64,000 nucleotides of DNA from an uncultured Myxococcales bacterium (lineage in GTDB: Bacteria; Myxococcota_A; UBA9042; DTJE01): assembly GCA_903857665.1 (NCBI GenBank), contig CAIOFV010000159.1, positions 109,544 through 173,543 of the forward strand. Direction: 5' to 3'. The notes beneath the pieces were generated by a model. It was not told where the DNA came from, searched no databases, and was given only the letters and a program-made list of their open reading frames with translations. The position numbers and the translations under genes were made by a program. Below, one piece after another: positions 28,764 through 37,729 of this stretch; the first letter of the stretch is position 1, and each line of letters opens with the position of its first letter.

Positions 28764-30128
28764 TCACTCGCCGGCCACGTCCAACGCCGCCGGAAGCATC
28801 ACCGTGAACGTCGTCCCGACGCCGACGGCGGATCGGACCGACACGCCGCCGCCCATCGCGGCGCACAGGTGCTTGACGATCGCCAGGCCCAGGCCCGTGC
28901 CGCCCAGCTCCCGGGAACGCCCCGCGTCCACGCGATAGAACCGCTCGAACAGGCGCGGCAGGTGTTCCTCGGCGATGCCGGGCCCCGTGTCGCTGACGTC
29001 GATGGCCACCTGCCGGTCCTGGCAATGCCGGACGCTGACCTCGATCCGATCCCCGGGCCGGGCGTACTTGACCGCGTTGTCCAGCAGGTTGCCGATGACG
29101 GTGTGCAGCGCCGACGCGTCGCACAGCGCCCGCGGGGTGCCCGGGGCCACGGCGAGGTCGAACGAGATGCCCTTTTCCTTGGCGGCTCCCTCGAACGCCG
29201 ACAGCAGGCCCGACAGCAGGTCGTCCAGATCGGTGGTCCGCGGTTCCAGGACGACCTGCCCGCTTTCGATCCGGGCCAGGCCCAGCAGGTCCCGCACCAG
29301 CGCCGCCATGCGGGCGGTCTGGCGCGAGATCGTGGCCAGCAGCCGCCGCTCGTCGTCCCCGGCGGGCGCGTCGTCGGCGAAGGCGCCCAGCGTTTCCACG
29401 GCCGCCTGGATCGTCGCGACGGGGTTGCGCAGCTCGTGGCTGACGTTGGCGACGAAATCGCGCCGCATCTGGTGCAGGCGGTGCAGCTCGGTGGTGTCGT
29501 GGACGACGGCCAGGGCCCCTTCCCCGTCGGCGAGCGGGGCGCCGTTGACCAGCAGCGTCAGGGGCTGGGGCTTCGACACCGAGATTTCGCGCGACACCGC
29601 GTTGCCTTCCAGGACCTCCTGGATGGCCTGGAGCAGCTCGGGCGCCAGGATGACCTCCGCCGGGGAGAGGCCCGCGGCCGCGCCCCGATGCCCGGTCAGC
29701 CGCAGCATGGCATCGTTGACCAGCGTGATGCGACCATCCTGGTCCACGGCCATCACGCCTTCGCGCATCGTTTCGATGATCGACCGGACCAGGCGGCTTT
29801 CGGTTTCCAGGCGGTGGAAGGTGGACGCGGACGCGTCGGCCAGCCGGTTCAGGGCCTGGGCCAGCCGCGACACGTCGTCGCCCTGCCGGTCCAGCAGCTC
29901 CACGTTGAAGTCGCCGGCGGCCATGCGCAGGGCCGCGTCCGCCATGCGGCGCAGCCTCCGATCCTCGCGCCCCGCGAACCACCAGGACGCCACCACGGCC
30001 GTGACGACCAGCGGGGCGGTCCCCAGGATCACGTCGATCCGGAGCCGTCCCAGGAGGAGCACCACCAGCGCGACGATGGCCACCGGGATGACGACCGCCA
30101 GGAAGAGCCGTGTGCGCAGTCCGAGCAT
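28764..30128 (-). CDS. PhoR-like membrane sensor histidine kinase
   Basis: A 454-residue kinase: two adjoining membrane helices (about 7-27 and 33-52) with almost no periplasmic loop, HAMP (about 53-105), PAS (about 110-215), HisKA with FVANVSHELRNPVATIQ near residue 230, and HATPase_c (LLDNAVKYA, DTGPGIAEEHL, GGTGLGLAIVKHL). This layout is typical of PhoR-type kinases. The gene begins 7 bp after the response regulator gene and forms an operon with it. No phosphate transport genes lie nearby, so the signal is not established. Confidence 0.92.
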   Translation of the reverse strand: MLGLRTRLFLAVVIPVAIVALVVLLLGRLRIDVILGTAPLVVTAVVASWWFAGREDRRLRRMADAALRMAAGDFNVELLDRQGDDVSRLAQALNRLADASASTFHRLETESRLVRSIIETMREGVMAVDQDGRITLVNDAMLRLTGHRGAAAGLSPAEVILAPELLQAIQEVLEGNAVSREISVSKPQPLTLLVNGAPLADGEGALAVVHDTTELHRLHQMRRDFVANVSHELRNPVATIQAAVETLGAFADDAPAGDDERRLLATISRQTARMAALVRDLLGLARIESGQVVLEPRTTDLDDLLSGLLSAFEGAAKEKGISFDLAVAPGTPRALCDASALHTVIGNLLDNAVKYARPGDRIEVSVRHCQDRQVAIDVSDTGPGIAEEHLPRLFERFYRVDAGRSRELGGTGLGLAIVKHLCAAMGGGVSVRSAVGVGTTFTVMLPAALDVAGE

Positions 30129-30135
30129 CGTCGCG

Positions 30136-30828
30136 TCAATCCTGGTCCGAGAACCTGTAGCCGACTCCGCGAACCGTTTCCAGGTGCCGGCCGGCGGTGC
30201 CCAGCTTGTCCCGCAGCCGCTTCATCATGGTGTCCACGGTGCGGGTCTCGACCTCGGCCTGGAGTCCCCAGACCTGGTCCAGCAGCGATTCGCGGGACAG
30301 AACGCGGCCCCGCCGGGACAGGAGGGCCACCAGCAGGCGGAACTCCAGCGCGGTCAGGCTGACTTCGACCTCGTCCACGAAGGCCCGGTGGGACGGGCCG
30401 TCCACGCGCAGGGGACCGACCGCCATGGACAGGGCCTCGGAGTCGTCGGGAACCTGGGGGGAACGCCGCAGCACCGCGTTCACGCGCAGCACCAGTTCGC
30501 GCATGCTGATGGGCTTCACCACGTAGTCGTCGGCGCCCAGCTCGAAGCCCACGACGCGATCGATTTCCTCGCCGCGGGCGGTGACCATGACGACCGGGAT
30601 GCCGCGGGTGGCGGGGTCGGACTTCAGCCGCCTGCAGACCTCGGTACCCATGATGTCGGGCAGCATCAGGTCCAGAAGGACGAGGTCGGGCTTGCGATGG
30701 CGCGCCTCGGCAACGCCGGCCTCGCCGGATCGGACGGCGACCGTTTCGAAGCCGGCCCGACGGAGGTTCAACGCCACGACGTCGGCGAAGTCGAATTCGT
30801 CCTCGACGATCAGCACGGTGCGCGACAT
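30136..30828 (-). CDS. PhoB-like OmpR-family response regulator
   Basis: A 230-residue regulator: receiver with Asp53 (LVLLDLMLPD), Lys in VVKPIS, and a winged-helix output from about 130 (SLTALEFRLLVALLSRRGRVLSR in segments, ending RGVGYRF). ATG at 30828 has GGGGAGG 6 bases before it. The much longer open frame upstream is antisense to the kinase gene at 31063 and is not real. It pairs with the PhoR-like kinase encoded just after it. Confidence 0.94.
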   Translation of the reverse strand: MSRTVLIVEDEFDFADVVALNLRRAGFETVAVRSGEAGVAEARHRKPDLVLLDLMLPDIMGTEVCRRLKSDPATRGIPVVMVTARGEEIDRVVGFELGADDYVVKPISMRELVLRVNAVLRRSPQVPDDSEALSMAVGPLRVDGPSHRAFVDEVEVSLTALEFRLLVALLSRRGRVLSRESLLDQVWGLQAEVETRTVDTMMKRLRDKLGTAGRHLETVRGVGYRFSDQD

Positions 30829-30891
30829 GGTGCCTCCCCGTTGTCCCGCCACCGGCGCGGTCGGCGGACCCCTCCTGCCCATTCGCGGCAT

Positions 30892-30920
30892 TTTATACCA
30901 TGCCCCCGCGGACGCGTCAC
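30892..30920 (-). promoter_or_regulatory. Promoter of the PhoB/PhoR-like operon
   Basis: On the minus strand GTGACG (30920-30915), a 17-bp spacer, and TATAAA (30897-30892), placed 64 bases before the regulator's ATG. Confidence 0.5.
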
Positions 30921-31038
30921 CGAGCCGCGGGGCCGCCCCGGTCCCGCAAGGCCCCATGGCCTGCGGGCAGAACGGAACGATCCGGCGTCCGAAGCCCCCG
31001 TCGTCGCCGCTGCCTCGCGCCCCGGGTCGGCTGTCCGC

Positions 31039-31044
31039 TATACT
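31039..31044 (+). promoter_or_regulatory. Candidate -10 of the heme-motif Ser/Thr kinase gene
   Basis: TATACT stands 18 bp before the GTG at 31063, predicting a 5' leader of about a dozen bases or less. No strong -35 is visible. Confidence 0.4.
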
Positions 31045-31062
31045 GGCCGGGCATCTCGAACC

Positions 31063-33012
31063 GTGGAAGCCCGGGTGTTCCAAGGGTTCTGCATCCACTG
31101 CGGCTCGCGCATGGGGAAGAACCTCGACGGGCAACCCTCCTGCCCACAATGCGGGTCCCGGCCGGACGCGCTCCAGGGCGCACCCCTGGAGGCATATCCC
31201 GGCAGGCCGGCGCCTTGGATGGACGTTGCGTCCTCGGGTCGTTTCGGCGTCCGCTACGCCGACGGGGTCGTGCTGGCCGAGGGCGGGCGCCCGCTGGAGG
31301 ACGGCGAGGCGGTGCCCGAGCGCCTCGTGCAGGTGCCGTACCGCTCCACCGACGTCCGCATGCGGATCGGCGCCTACGACATCCTGGACCAGTTGGGTCG
31401 AGGCGCGATGGGCGTGGTCTACCGCGCCTACTCGCTGAGGCTGCGGCGGACCTGCGCCGTGAAGGTGCTCTCCGGCGGCGAGCACTCGTCCGACCTCGAA
31501 ATCCTGCGCTTCCAGAACGAGGCGATGCTCGCCGGCCGCCTGGATCACCCGAACATCGTCCGCATCTTCGACGCCGGCGAGGACCGGGGCCTGTATTTCT
31601 TCGTGATGGAGTACATCGAGTCCCAGCCCTTTTCGGCCTGGATGGGCCGGCCGGGCGACGAGTCGCTTCGGGAAGGGCTGCAGATCCTCGTCCGGGTGGC
31701 CCGCGCGCTGGACCACGCGCACCGGCAGGGCATCATCCACCGCGACGTGAAGCCGGACAACATCCTCGTCGATCCCGACGGCGTGCCGCACGTCACGGAC
31801 TTCGGCATCGCCAAGACGCTGGACCAGGAAACCGGGATGACCTTCGCGGGCCGTCCCGTGGGAACCCCGTGGTACATGCCTCCCGAGCAGGCCAACGGCG
31901 AACTGGACAGCATCGGCCCGCTCAGCGACGTGTACTCGCTGGGTGCGACGATGTACCACCTGCTGGCCGGCAGACCGCCGTTCTCCGGCGACCAGCCCCT
32001 GCTCGTGATGATGGACGTGATCCGCAAGGAGCCCGACCGCCCCTCAGAGGTCGCCCGACGGACGCTGGGTCGCACCGTTCCCCCCGACCTCGAAGCCATC
32101 TGCCTGAAGGCCATGGAAAAGGACGCGGCCCGCCGCTACCCCTCCGCAGCGGCCTTCGCCGACGACCTGGAGGCATGGCAGGAGGGGCACCCGGTGTCGG
32201 TCCGGCCATCGACCTACGCCGAGCGCTTCCGCAAGCGCCTGGAGGGCAACCGGCCCGTCCTGGCCGCCGCCGCGGTGCTGGTGTCGTCCGTGGTCCTCCT
32301 GACCATCGCGTTCGGGGCCGTCGTCGTGTTCAACATCGACCGCACCAACGTGTCGCTGAGGGAGTTCGGGCGGCACGCCGGCGAGGAGCAGGCCGAGACG
32401 CTGGATCGGGCCGTCCACGCGGCGATGCTGGAGGAGCGCCCCCAGGTCGCCCGGATGCTGGTGAACCGGATCCGGCACGTCCCCGGGCTGGATTCCCTGG
32501 ACGTCCTGCGTCCCGACGGGTCGGAGGCCTGGGAGGGCCCCTCGCCCACCCTGGCGTCCCAGCCGGGGGCCGGGCCGGCACCGGAGAAATCGCCCCCGTC
32601 CAGGCTCCCGCGCCTGGAAATCGAGCCCGCGACGTGGGCATCGATGCTGTCCGGGAAGCACGCCGTGGTCCGCGACGAGACCATTCGGGGCGAGCACGTG
32701 CTGACGGTGCTGCGCCCCCTGATCAACGAAACGGTCTGCCGTGCCTGCCACCAGGCCCTCCCCGAAAACGACATCCTGGCGGTGCTGGTGTCTCGCCAGT
32801 CCCTGTCGGACGTCGAGATGCGGATCCGCGACAACCAGAACGCCACGGCCGTCGTCGGAGGTTCGACGGCCGTGATCCTGGCATTGATGCTGTACGTGCT
32901 GTCGCGCCTGTTCGGGATCGGGGTCCGACCGCGGGTCTTCGGTCGGCGCGGGGGCGCCCCGCTCCTCCAGCCGGATCACGACACGTACGTCGAGGAAAGG
33001 CGGAAGCGCTGA
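31063..33012 (+). CDS. Membrane Ser/Thr kinase with zinc ribbon and periplasmic CxxCH heme-type sensor
   Basis: A 649-residue kinase. Zinc ribbon CIHC...CPQC at residues 10-30; Hanks kinase about 102-370 with LGRGAMGVVYRA, AVKVL, HRDVKPDN, DFGIAKTL and GTPWYMPPEQ. Two membrane helices (about 400-425 and 597-620) enclose an extracytoplasmic domain of about 170 residues. It contains CRACH (Cys559 to His563), a c-type heme attachment motif, within VCRACHQALPENDILA; this recalls DUF3365/Tll0287-like heme sensors. A short cytoplasmic tail follows. I infer redox or gas sensing coupled to phosphorylation. GTG at 31063 is chosen because the zinc ribbon begins just after it and TATACT lies upstream. 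GTG at 31075 is an alternative. Confidence 0.85.
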   Translation: MEARVFQGFCIHCGSRMGKNLDGQPSCPQCGSRPDALQGAPLEAYPGRPAPWMDVASSGRFGVRYADGVVLAEGGRPLEDGEAVPERLVQVPYRSTDVRMRIGAYDILDQLGRGAMGVVYRAYSLRLRRTCAVKVLSGGEHSSDLEILRFQNEAMLAGRLDHPNIVRIFDAGEDRGLYFFVMEYIESQPFSAWMGRPGDESLREGLQILVRVARALDHAHRQGIIHRDVKPDNILVDPDGVPHVTDFGIAKTLDQETGMTFAGRPVGTPWYMPPEQANGELDSIGPLSDVYSLGATMYHLLAGRPPFSGDQPLLVMMDVIRKEPDRPSEVARRTLGRTVPPDLEAICLKAMEKDAARRYPSAAAFADDLEAWQEGHPVSVRPSTYAERFRKRLEGNRPVLAAAAVLVSSVVLLTIAFGAVVVFNIDRTNVSLREFGRHAGEEQAETLDRAVHAAMLEERPQVARMLVNRIRHVPGLDSLDVLRPDGSEAWEGPSPTLASQPGAGPAPEKSPPSRLPRLEIEPATWASMLSGKHAVVRDETIRGEHVLTVLRPLINETVCRACHQALPENDILAVLVSRQSLSDVEMRIRDNQNATAVVGGSTAVILALMLYVLSRLFGIGVRPRVFGRRGGAPLLQPDHDTYVEERRKR

Positions 33013-33014
33013 TC

Positions 33015-33028
33015 GGGCCGCCCGGCCC
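33015..33028. terminator. Hairpin between convergent genes
   Basis: GGGCCG-CC-CGGCCC is a perfect 6-bp stem filling most of the 25-bp gap between the stops at 33012 and 33038. There is no T-tract. Confidence 0.35.
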
Positions 33029-33037
33029 CGAGGGCCG

Positions 33038-34213
33038 CTACTTAGGCGACGCGGCCGTCGCCTTCGCCCAGGGCAGCGGGATGGACCAGATCAGGCGTTC
33101 GGCGTTGGTCACGTAGAGCTTCTTCAACACGTCGTCCGGCAGGCTGATCGCGTCCACCTTCCAGTGCCCCTGGATGGGCGTCGGATGGTCCATCTGCTTC
33201 GCGTCCGTTTCGAAGTACTTCCAGTGGCGCGTGAAGAACTCGACGGCGTCGTCCACGGTGGGCACCGAATGCGACACCGATCCCAGCTGCATGTCCCCGG
33301 CCCCGTCCGCGATGAAGTCCGATCCGAACAGGATCCGGTCCTGGTGCTTGATGAAGAAGGCCCTCACCTGGTCCGCGGGATGGCGGCCGAATTCCGGGAT
33401 CCGCGCGGACGTGTCCACGTAGACATTGGGATAGGTCGTCAGGAGGCGGTCCACGTACCCCAGGTCCTCGGCGTTGTTGCCCATGTGGATCAGCAGGAAC
33501 GTCGTCTTCGGATGGCGCGCGATCCGCTTTTCCTGGATCGCCATCAGGTCGTTGAACGACGGATACTCGGGGCCGTTGAACTGCCACCCCTTCGCCAGCA
33601 TCAGTTCGTCGTACCGCTCGTTGTCGGGCGTCACCGGCTTGAAGAACGCAACCGGGTCCGCGATGTGCCACGCGAAGATCAGCCCCAGGCGACCGCAGGC
33701 CTCGAAGATCGGGTCCAGCATCGGGTCGTCGGGCGAAATCAGCCTGCCGTCGGGGCCGCGCACCTGCAGGCCGAGGTTCTTGAACACCTTCACGCCCGCC
33801 GCGCCGTCCAGTTTCGCCTGCTCCAGCCCGCGGACCGTCTTGTCCACCCAGCCGGGGTCGCCCGCGCCCTGGAAGTCGAGGTTCACGAACACGCGCATCC
33901 GGTCGCCCATCACCTTCTGCATGGCCATGGTGGCCTGGTAGCGCGGCGTCCCCACCGGGCCCCCGCTCTTCACGGCGAACCGGCCGATGCCGACTCGATC
34001 GAACACCTCCAGTGCCCGCGCCAGCGACGTCAGGTTCGGCGCGACGTGGCAATGGCTGTCGATGACCGGCTGGCCCAGGTGCCACGGATGCCCGGGCGAC
34101 CCGGGAGCCGGCGCGACCGCCCCCTCGCCGCCCGACCCTCCCTTGCAGGCCATCGCCGCGAAACCGACGGCGATCCCGGCGACGACCACGAAACGTTTTC
34201 CTGCGCGGTTCAT
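33038..34213 (-). CDS. Lipoprotein metal-dependent hydrolase, amidohydrolase_2 type
   Basis: A 391-residue lipoprotein (AAMAC, Cys23). The mature protein is a TIM-barrel amidohydrolase of the uronate-isomerase/ACMSD-like group: VIDSHCHVAPN near residue 51 (metal His pair), FLLIHMGN near 245, YVDTSARIP, and LFGSDFIADG near 300 with the catalytic Asp. The substrate is unknown. Placement outside the cytoplasm is unusual for this superfamily. The ATG is 22 bp after the lgt stop, so it is probably the third gene of the VKOR-DsbA/lgt unit. Confidence 0.82.
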   Translation of the reverse strand: MNRAGKRFVVVAGIAVGFAAMACKGGSGGEGAVAPAPGSPGHPWHLGQPVIDSHCHVAPNLTSLARALEVFDRVGIGRFAVKSGGPVGTPRYQATMAMQKVMGDRMRVFVNLDFQGAGDPGWVDKTVRGLEQAKLDGAAGVKVFKNLGLQVRGPDGRLISPDDPMLDPIFEACGRLGLIFAWHIADPVAFFKPVTPDNERYDELMLAKGWQFNGPEYPSFNDLMAIQEKRIARHPKTTFLLIHMGNNAEDLGYVDRLLTTYPNVYVDTSARIPEFGRHPADQVRAFFIKHQDRILFGSDFIADGAGDMQLGSVSHSVPTVDDAVEFFTRHWKYFETDAKQMDHPTPIQGHWKVDAISLPDDVLKKLYVTNAERLIWSIPLPWAKATAASPK

Positions 34214-34235
34214 GGGCGGCCTCCGTTTCGTGCGT

Positions 34236-35087
34236 TCACTTTCCCTTGCGACGCTTGCGCCGCCCCACGACGGCCGGCGCCGGCGATTCCGCGACGACGG
34301 GGAACACGCCGTAGTCCGGCAGCGCGGGCGACTTCTTCAGGCCCCACCAGATGCCCAGCACCAGCCCGAGGGCGATCTGGCCCAGCGCGATCAGGTGCGC
34401 GTCCCGCAGGCCCCAGAAGCGCTCCGGGCGGCTTTCGGTCTGGCGGATGAACTCGATCAGGAAGCGCGATATGCCGGACCCGACCAGGTAGATGCCGAAC
34501 ATCACGCCGGGGTTCTTGATGCGGCCCCGCAGCTTCCACAGGATCGCGAACAGCAGGAAGTTCGCCGCCGCCTCGTACACGGGCGTCGGGTGGACCACCT
34601 CGTGCGTCGGCACGATGCCGTTCGGGTAGGCCATGCAGAAGATCCGGTCCAGGGAATCGGGAGTGCACGGGATGCCGTAGTCCCCGTCGCCCGAAATCTG
34701 GCACCCCAGGCGCCCGAAGGCATACCCCGAGGCCAGCACCGGGGACACGGTGTCCAGCATCACGCGCAGGGGCAACTTCTTCCAGATCCAGTTGCCCATC
34801 ACCAGGGCCGCGGCCAGGATCAGCCCCCCGTGCCACGTGAGGCCGCTGCCCGACAGCAGGTCGCCCACCTTGAATTCCGGCGCCTCCGTCAGCATGTAGG
34901 CCAGCTTGGCCCCCAGCACGCCGCCGACGATGCACAACAGCGTCACGGTGTCCGCGAGGGCCGGGTTCAGGTTGCGGCTCTTGAGGTCACGGGCCAGCAG
35001 CCACGAGGCCGTCAGGAACCCGATCGCCATCATCACGCCGTAGGTGCCGATCTTGAACCAGCCCCACTCGACCACGTACGGCCACAT
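34236..35087 (-). CDS. lgt: Prolipoprotein diacylglyceryl transferase
   Basis: Lgt transfers diacylglycerol from phosphatidylglycerol to the lipobox Cys of prolipoproteins at the inner membrane. The 283-residue product has seven membrane segments, the loop motif LTWHGGLI near residue 83, the signature region GYAFGRLGCQISGDGDYG near 122, and HPTPVYEA near 167. The C-terminus is a basic KRRKGK tail. GGAGG lies 3 bases before the ATG. Given at least eight lipoproteins in this window, it is a central envelope enzyme here. Confidence 0.93.
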   Translation of the reverse strand: MWPYVVEWGWFKIGTYGVMMAIGFLTASWLLARDLKSRNLNPALADTVTLLCIVGGVLGAKLAYMLTEAPEFKVGDLLSGSGLTWHGGLILAAALVMGNWIWKKLPLRVMLDTVSPVLASGYAFGRLGCQISGDGDYGIPCTPDSLDRIFCMAYPNGIVPTHEVVHPTPVYEAAANFLLFAILWKLRGRIKNPGVMFGIYLVGSGISRFLIEFIRQTESRPERFWGLRDAHLIALGQIALGLVLGIWWGLKKSPALPDYGVFPVVAESPAPAVVGRRKRRKGK

Positions 35088-35138
35088 GCATCCTCCACAT
35101 CGTCGGCCGTCGGCGGTCTGCCGTCGGCCGTCGGGAAA

Positions 35139-36488
35139 TCAGGGGGCCACGATGCCGGCCGCTTCCAGCGCGGCCGACGGGATCTTGCCGTAGTTGACCT
35201 GCCCGTTGCCGACGAAGGCCGGCGTGCCCTTGATCCCCAGCGCGTTCGCCTCGGCCACGTCCACCGCCAGGGCCTCCTTGGTCGATGCCTCGTCCAGGCA
35301 GCACCTGAACGCGTCCAGATCCAGTTCCAGGCGGCCGGCGATGTCCGTCGCGGACAGGTCCTTTTCGCGGATCTCGTCGGCCTGCTGGAACAGGAAGTCG
35401 TTCATTTCCCAGAACCGCCCCTGGCGCCCCGAGCACAGGGCCACCCGCGACAGTTCGCAGGCACGCTTGTGGAACGGGCTCTGGATGGCGGGGTTGCACG
35501 CCTGGTCCAGCGGCAGGTGCCGGTGGTACACGCGGACCCGGCTGCCCGCCGTGGACAGCAGCTTGCGCACCATCATGTGTGCACGACGGCAGTGGGGGCA
35601 CTGGTAATCCGTGAACTCCTGCACCTCGAGGATCGGGTTCGTCGCGCCGATCCAGGGATGGCCGTCCGGGGTGACCCCCATCGACGGGCCGGACGCGGGG
35701 TCGCCGGTTTCGGCCACGCCGCAGACGGGTTCCGCGGCCGAAGGCATGCCCGGGGAGACAGGCGCCCCGAGGCCCCGCTCAGGAAGGCCGGTTGCCACCA
35801 TCACGCGATGCCCGGCCGCCCACGAGGTGCCCAGCAGGCCCAGGCCGGCCGCCACCACCAGCGCGCCGAAGGCCGGCCTGCGCACGAGGGCCGCCAGGTC
35901 GGACGTGACGGTGGCGAACGCGCCGGTGTGGACGGCCCGGGCCGCGACGATGGCGAACGCCAGCAGCGACGCGTTGATCAGGTCCAGCGCCAGGCACAGG
36001 ATGCACAGCGAACCGATCATCGCCTGCATCACGACCAGCAGCGCCACGGACACGATCGCGAAACCCACGCCCAGGGCGACCAGCAGGCCGAACCCCAGCG
36101 AGTCCCGCCGCCGGCTGGCGGCAATCCCCGCCAGCACGATCGCGAAGGCATACCCGGCCATCGCCCAGACCGAGTTGGGGGCGCCGAAGTTCGTGGACCA
36201 GGACGACAGCGCCACGGTTTCGCAGTTCATCCCTTCGGACACGGCGCAGAACGAGTGGTAGTCCGGGTCCGAGCGCGAAAGGACCCAGACGCGGGTCAGG
36301 TCCCACGAGATCCCGATACCCACCAGGCACAGGAGGATGCAGGCCGCCAGGGCCACCCGTGCCCGCCTCCGACCCGCCTCCCCCGAGCCCGCAGGCGCAG
36401 ACGATGGGTTCCCGACGGAAACTCTCGTCGGAGACGGAGTCGCATCGGGGACATCCAACGACCTGTTCGCGGGTTCCTCCGGCAGCAT
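35139..36488 (-). CDS. VKOR-DsbA fusion, disulfide-bond formation
   Basis: A fusion of a vitamin-K-epoxide-reductase-like membrane domain and a DsbA/thioredoxin-like domain, able to oxidise periplasmic thiols and pass electrons to quinone in one chain. VKOR part: five helices (about 40-240), loop cysteines in HSFCAVSEGMNCE, and CILC at 162-165. DsbA part from about 270: CPHC at 297-300, TPAFVGNGQ with the cis-Pro loop near 430. The start is uncertain. ATG at 36488 gives 449 residues, lacks a good ribosome site, and the frame is open 68 codons further. It precedes lgt by 51 bp. Confidence 0.88.
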   Translation of the reverse strand: MLPEEPANRSLDVPDATPSPTRVSVGNPSSAPAGSGEAGRRRARVALAACILLCLVGIGISWDLTRVWVLSRSDPDYHSFCAVSEGMNCETVALSSWSTNFGAPNSVWAMAGYAFAIVLAGIAASRRRDSLGFGLLVALGVGFAIVSVALLVVMQAMIGSLCILCLALDLINASLLAFAIVAARAVHTGAFATVTSDLAALVRRPAFGALVVAAGLGLLGTSWAAGHRVMVATGLPERGLGAPVSPGMPSAAEPVCGVAETGDPASGPSMGVTPDGHPWIGATNPILEVQEFTDYQCPHCRRAHMMVRKLLSTAGSRVRVYHRHLPLDQACNPAIQSPFHKRACELSRVALCSGRQGRFWEMNDFLFQQADEIREKDLSATDIAGRLELDLDAFRCCLDEASTKEALAVDVAEANALGIKGTPAFVGNGQVNYGKIPSAALEAAGIVAP

Positions 36489-36572
36489 CGACGTCGCGAC
36501 GTCCACGTCCAAACCCCGTCCGAAGCGCGCCCAATTTGCATGGAAACGAAGGCGATTGCAAGACGCGTACGG

Positions 36573-36578
36573 TACAAT
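36573..36578 (+). promoter_or_regulatory. Candidate -10 of the Cys-rich lipoprotein gene
   Basis: TACAAT, 35 bp before the ATG at 36614 and inside the divergent gap with VKOR-DsbA. GGAGGTG at 36603-36609 is the ribosome site. Confidence 0.4.
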
Positions 36579-36613
36579 GCGACCGCCGGAAGGGTCCGAC
36601 CTGGAGGTGTCCC

Positions 36614-37705
36614 ATGCGCGTCCCCATCCCTGTGGCTGCCCATGCATTCCGACGGCCGATCCGCCAGGCGAAGGGAGCATATGGCGCGGCAATCCCTCGC
36701 CGGTCCCGGAGCCGCCTCGGGCTGCTCCAGGGTTTGCCTCTGCTGGCGGGCGCGTTGCTGTGCACCTGCACGGCCGTCGAAGACCCCAGTCGCGGCGGCC
36801 TCCTGACCGTCCAGTTGAAGAGCGGGGCGTTCGTCGCCGACGGGAAGCTGGCCGAGTGCACCGGCGGGGCCCCGCTCACCGGGTTCTGGCAGGACCTCTT
36901 CCAGTCGATGGATTCCCTGCCGCTCACCAACGGCTGGGATGCCAAGTGGGCCGTGGAAACGTCGGGCGTGCTGTCCGACATGCTGTCGGCCAAGGACTGC
37001 GCAAGCCTCTACAAGGCGCTGAATTTCGGCATCGCACCCGTTCCCTGCGACCAGGAAGGCAAGGCCTGCGCCGGCGATGTCGCGCGGGAGTGCCGTTCGA
37101 TGGGCGCCTCGAAGCTGCGTTTCGACACGGACTGCACGCGGGCGGGGATGGCCTGCAAGGACGGCGAGTGCATCCTGGGCACCTGCGTGTCCGGCTCGTG
37201 CGACGGCGATTCGCTGGTGACCTGCAAGAACGGCGTGAGATCGCTGTTCCTGTGCGGCGCGCTGGGACTGACCTGCGCCAACGGGGTCGATGGCCTCCAG
37301 TGCGTCGGGAAGGGCGACACGTGCTCGACCTCGGACCCGGACTATCCCGTGGTACCCAAGTGCGACGGCACCCAACTGGTGTGGTGCCTGGGAGGCAAAC
37401 TGGCCACCGTGGACTGCGGCACGCTGACGGACGGCAGGCGGACCTGCAACTGGGGCTGGCTGGACGGGCACACGACCGTCACCTCGAACGACATCCTCGA
37501 CAAGCACTTCACCGAAGCCTGCGGGCAGATGGGCGGCGACTGCGAGGGCAGCGTGTCCGAGTGCGACGGGTCGAACTTGAAATTGTGCGTGGACGGGTTC
37601 TACGAATACGAGATGTGCAAGGACTACCGGACGACCAGTTGCTCCACGAACGGCGTCTTCGGCCAGTACGCCACGTGCGTCGGCTTCCCGCCGGCGACGC
37701 AGTAG
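36614..37705 (+). CDS. Cys-rich exported protein, probable lipoprotein
   Basis: A 363-residue protein with an unusually long basic N-region (about 35 residues with several Arg), then a hydrophobic stretch ending ALLCTC (Cys50 or Cys52), which looks like a lipobox. The mature part has about 24 cysteines in repeated CDG...LVTC and CDGSNLKLCVDGFYEYEMC style segments, each near 35-45 residues, probably disulfide-knotted. I do not recognise the family. The VKOR-DsbA fusion transcribed divergently next to it would suit such a client. The ATG is fixed by GGAGGTG upstream. Confidence 0.62.
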   Translation: MRVPIPVAAHAFRRPIRQAKGAYGAAIPRRSRSRLGLLQGLPLLAGALLCTCTAVEDPSRGGLLTVQLKSGAFVADGKLAECTGGAPLTGFWQDLFQSMDSLPLTNGWDAKWAVETSGVLSDMLSAKDCASLYKALNFGIAPVPCDQEGKACAGDVARECRSMGASKLRFDTDCTRAGMACKDGECILGTCVSGSCDGDSLVTCKNGVRSLFLCGALGLTCANGVDGLQCVGKGDTCSTSDPDYPVVPKCDGTQLVWCLGGKLATVDCGTLTDGRRTCNWGWLDGHTTVTSNDILDKHFTEACGQMGGDCEGSVSECDGSNLKLCVDGFYEYEMCKDYRTTSCSTNGVFGQYATCVGFPPATQ

Positions 37706-37729
37706 CCCCGGACGTTCCCGGCCATCCCC

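Noticed and set aside
30136..31959. 607-codon frame containing the PhoB-like regulator
   Set aside because: The upstream 377 codons are antisense to the heme-motif kinase and contain the operon promoter.
35098..35137. CGTCGGCCGTCGG repeats between lgt and VKOR-DsbA
   Set aside because: Short GC-biased direct repeat of two units in a 51-bp gap; no other copy and no stable single fold.
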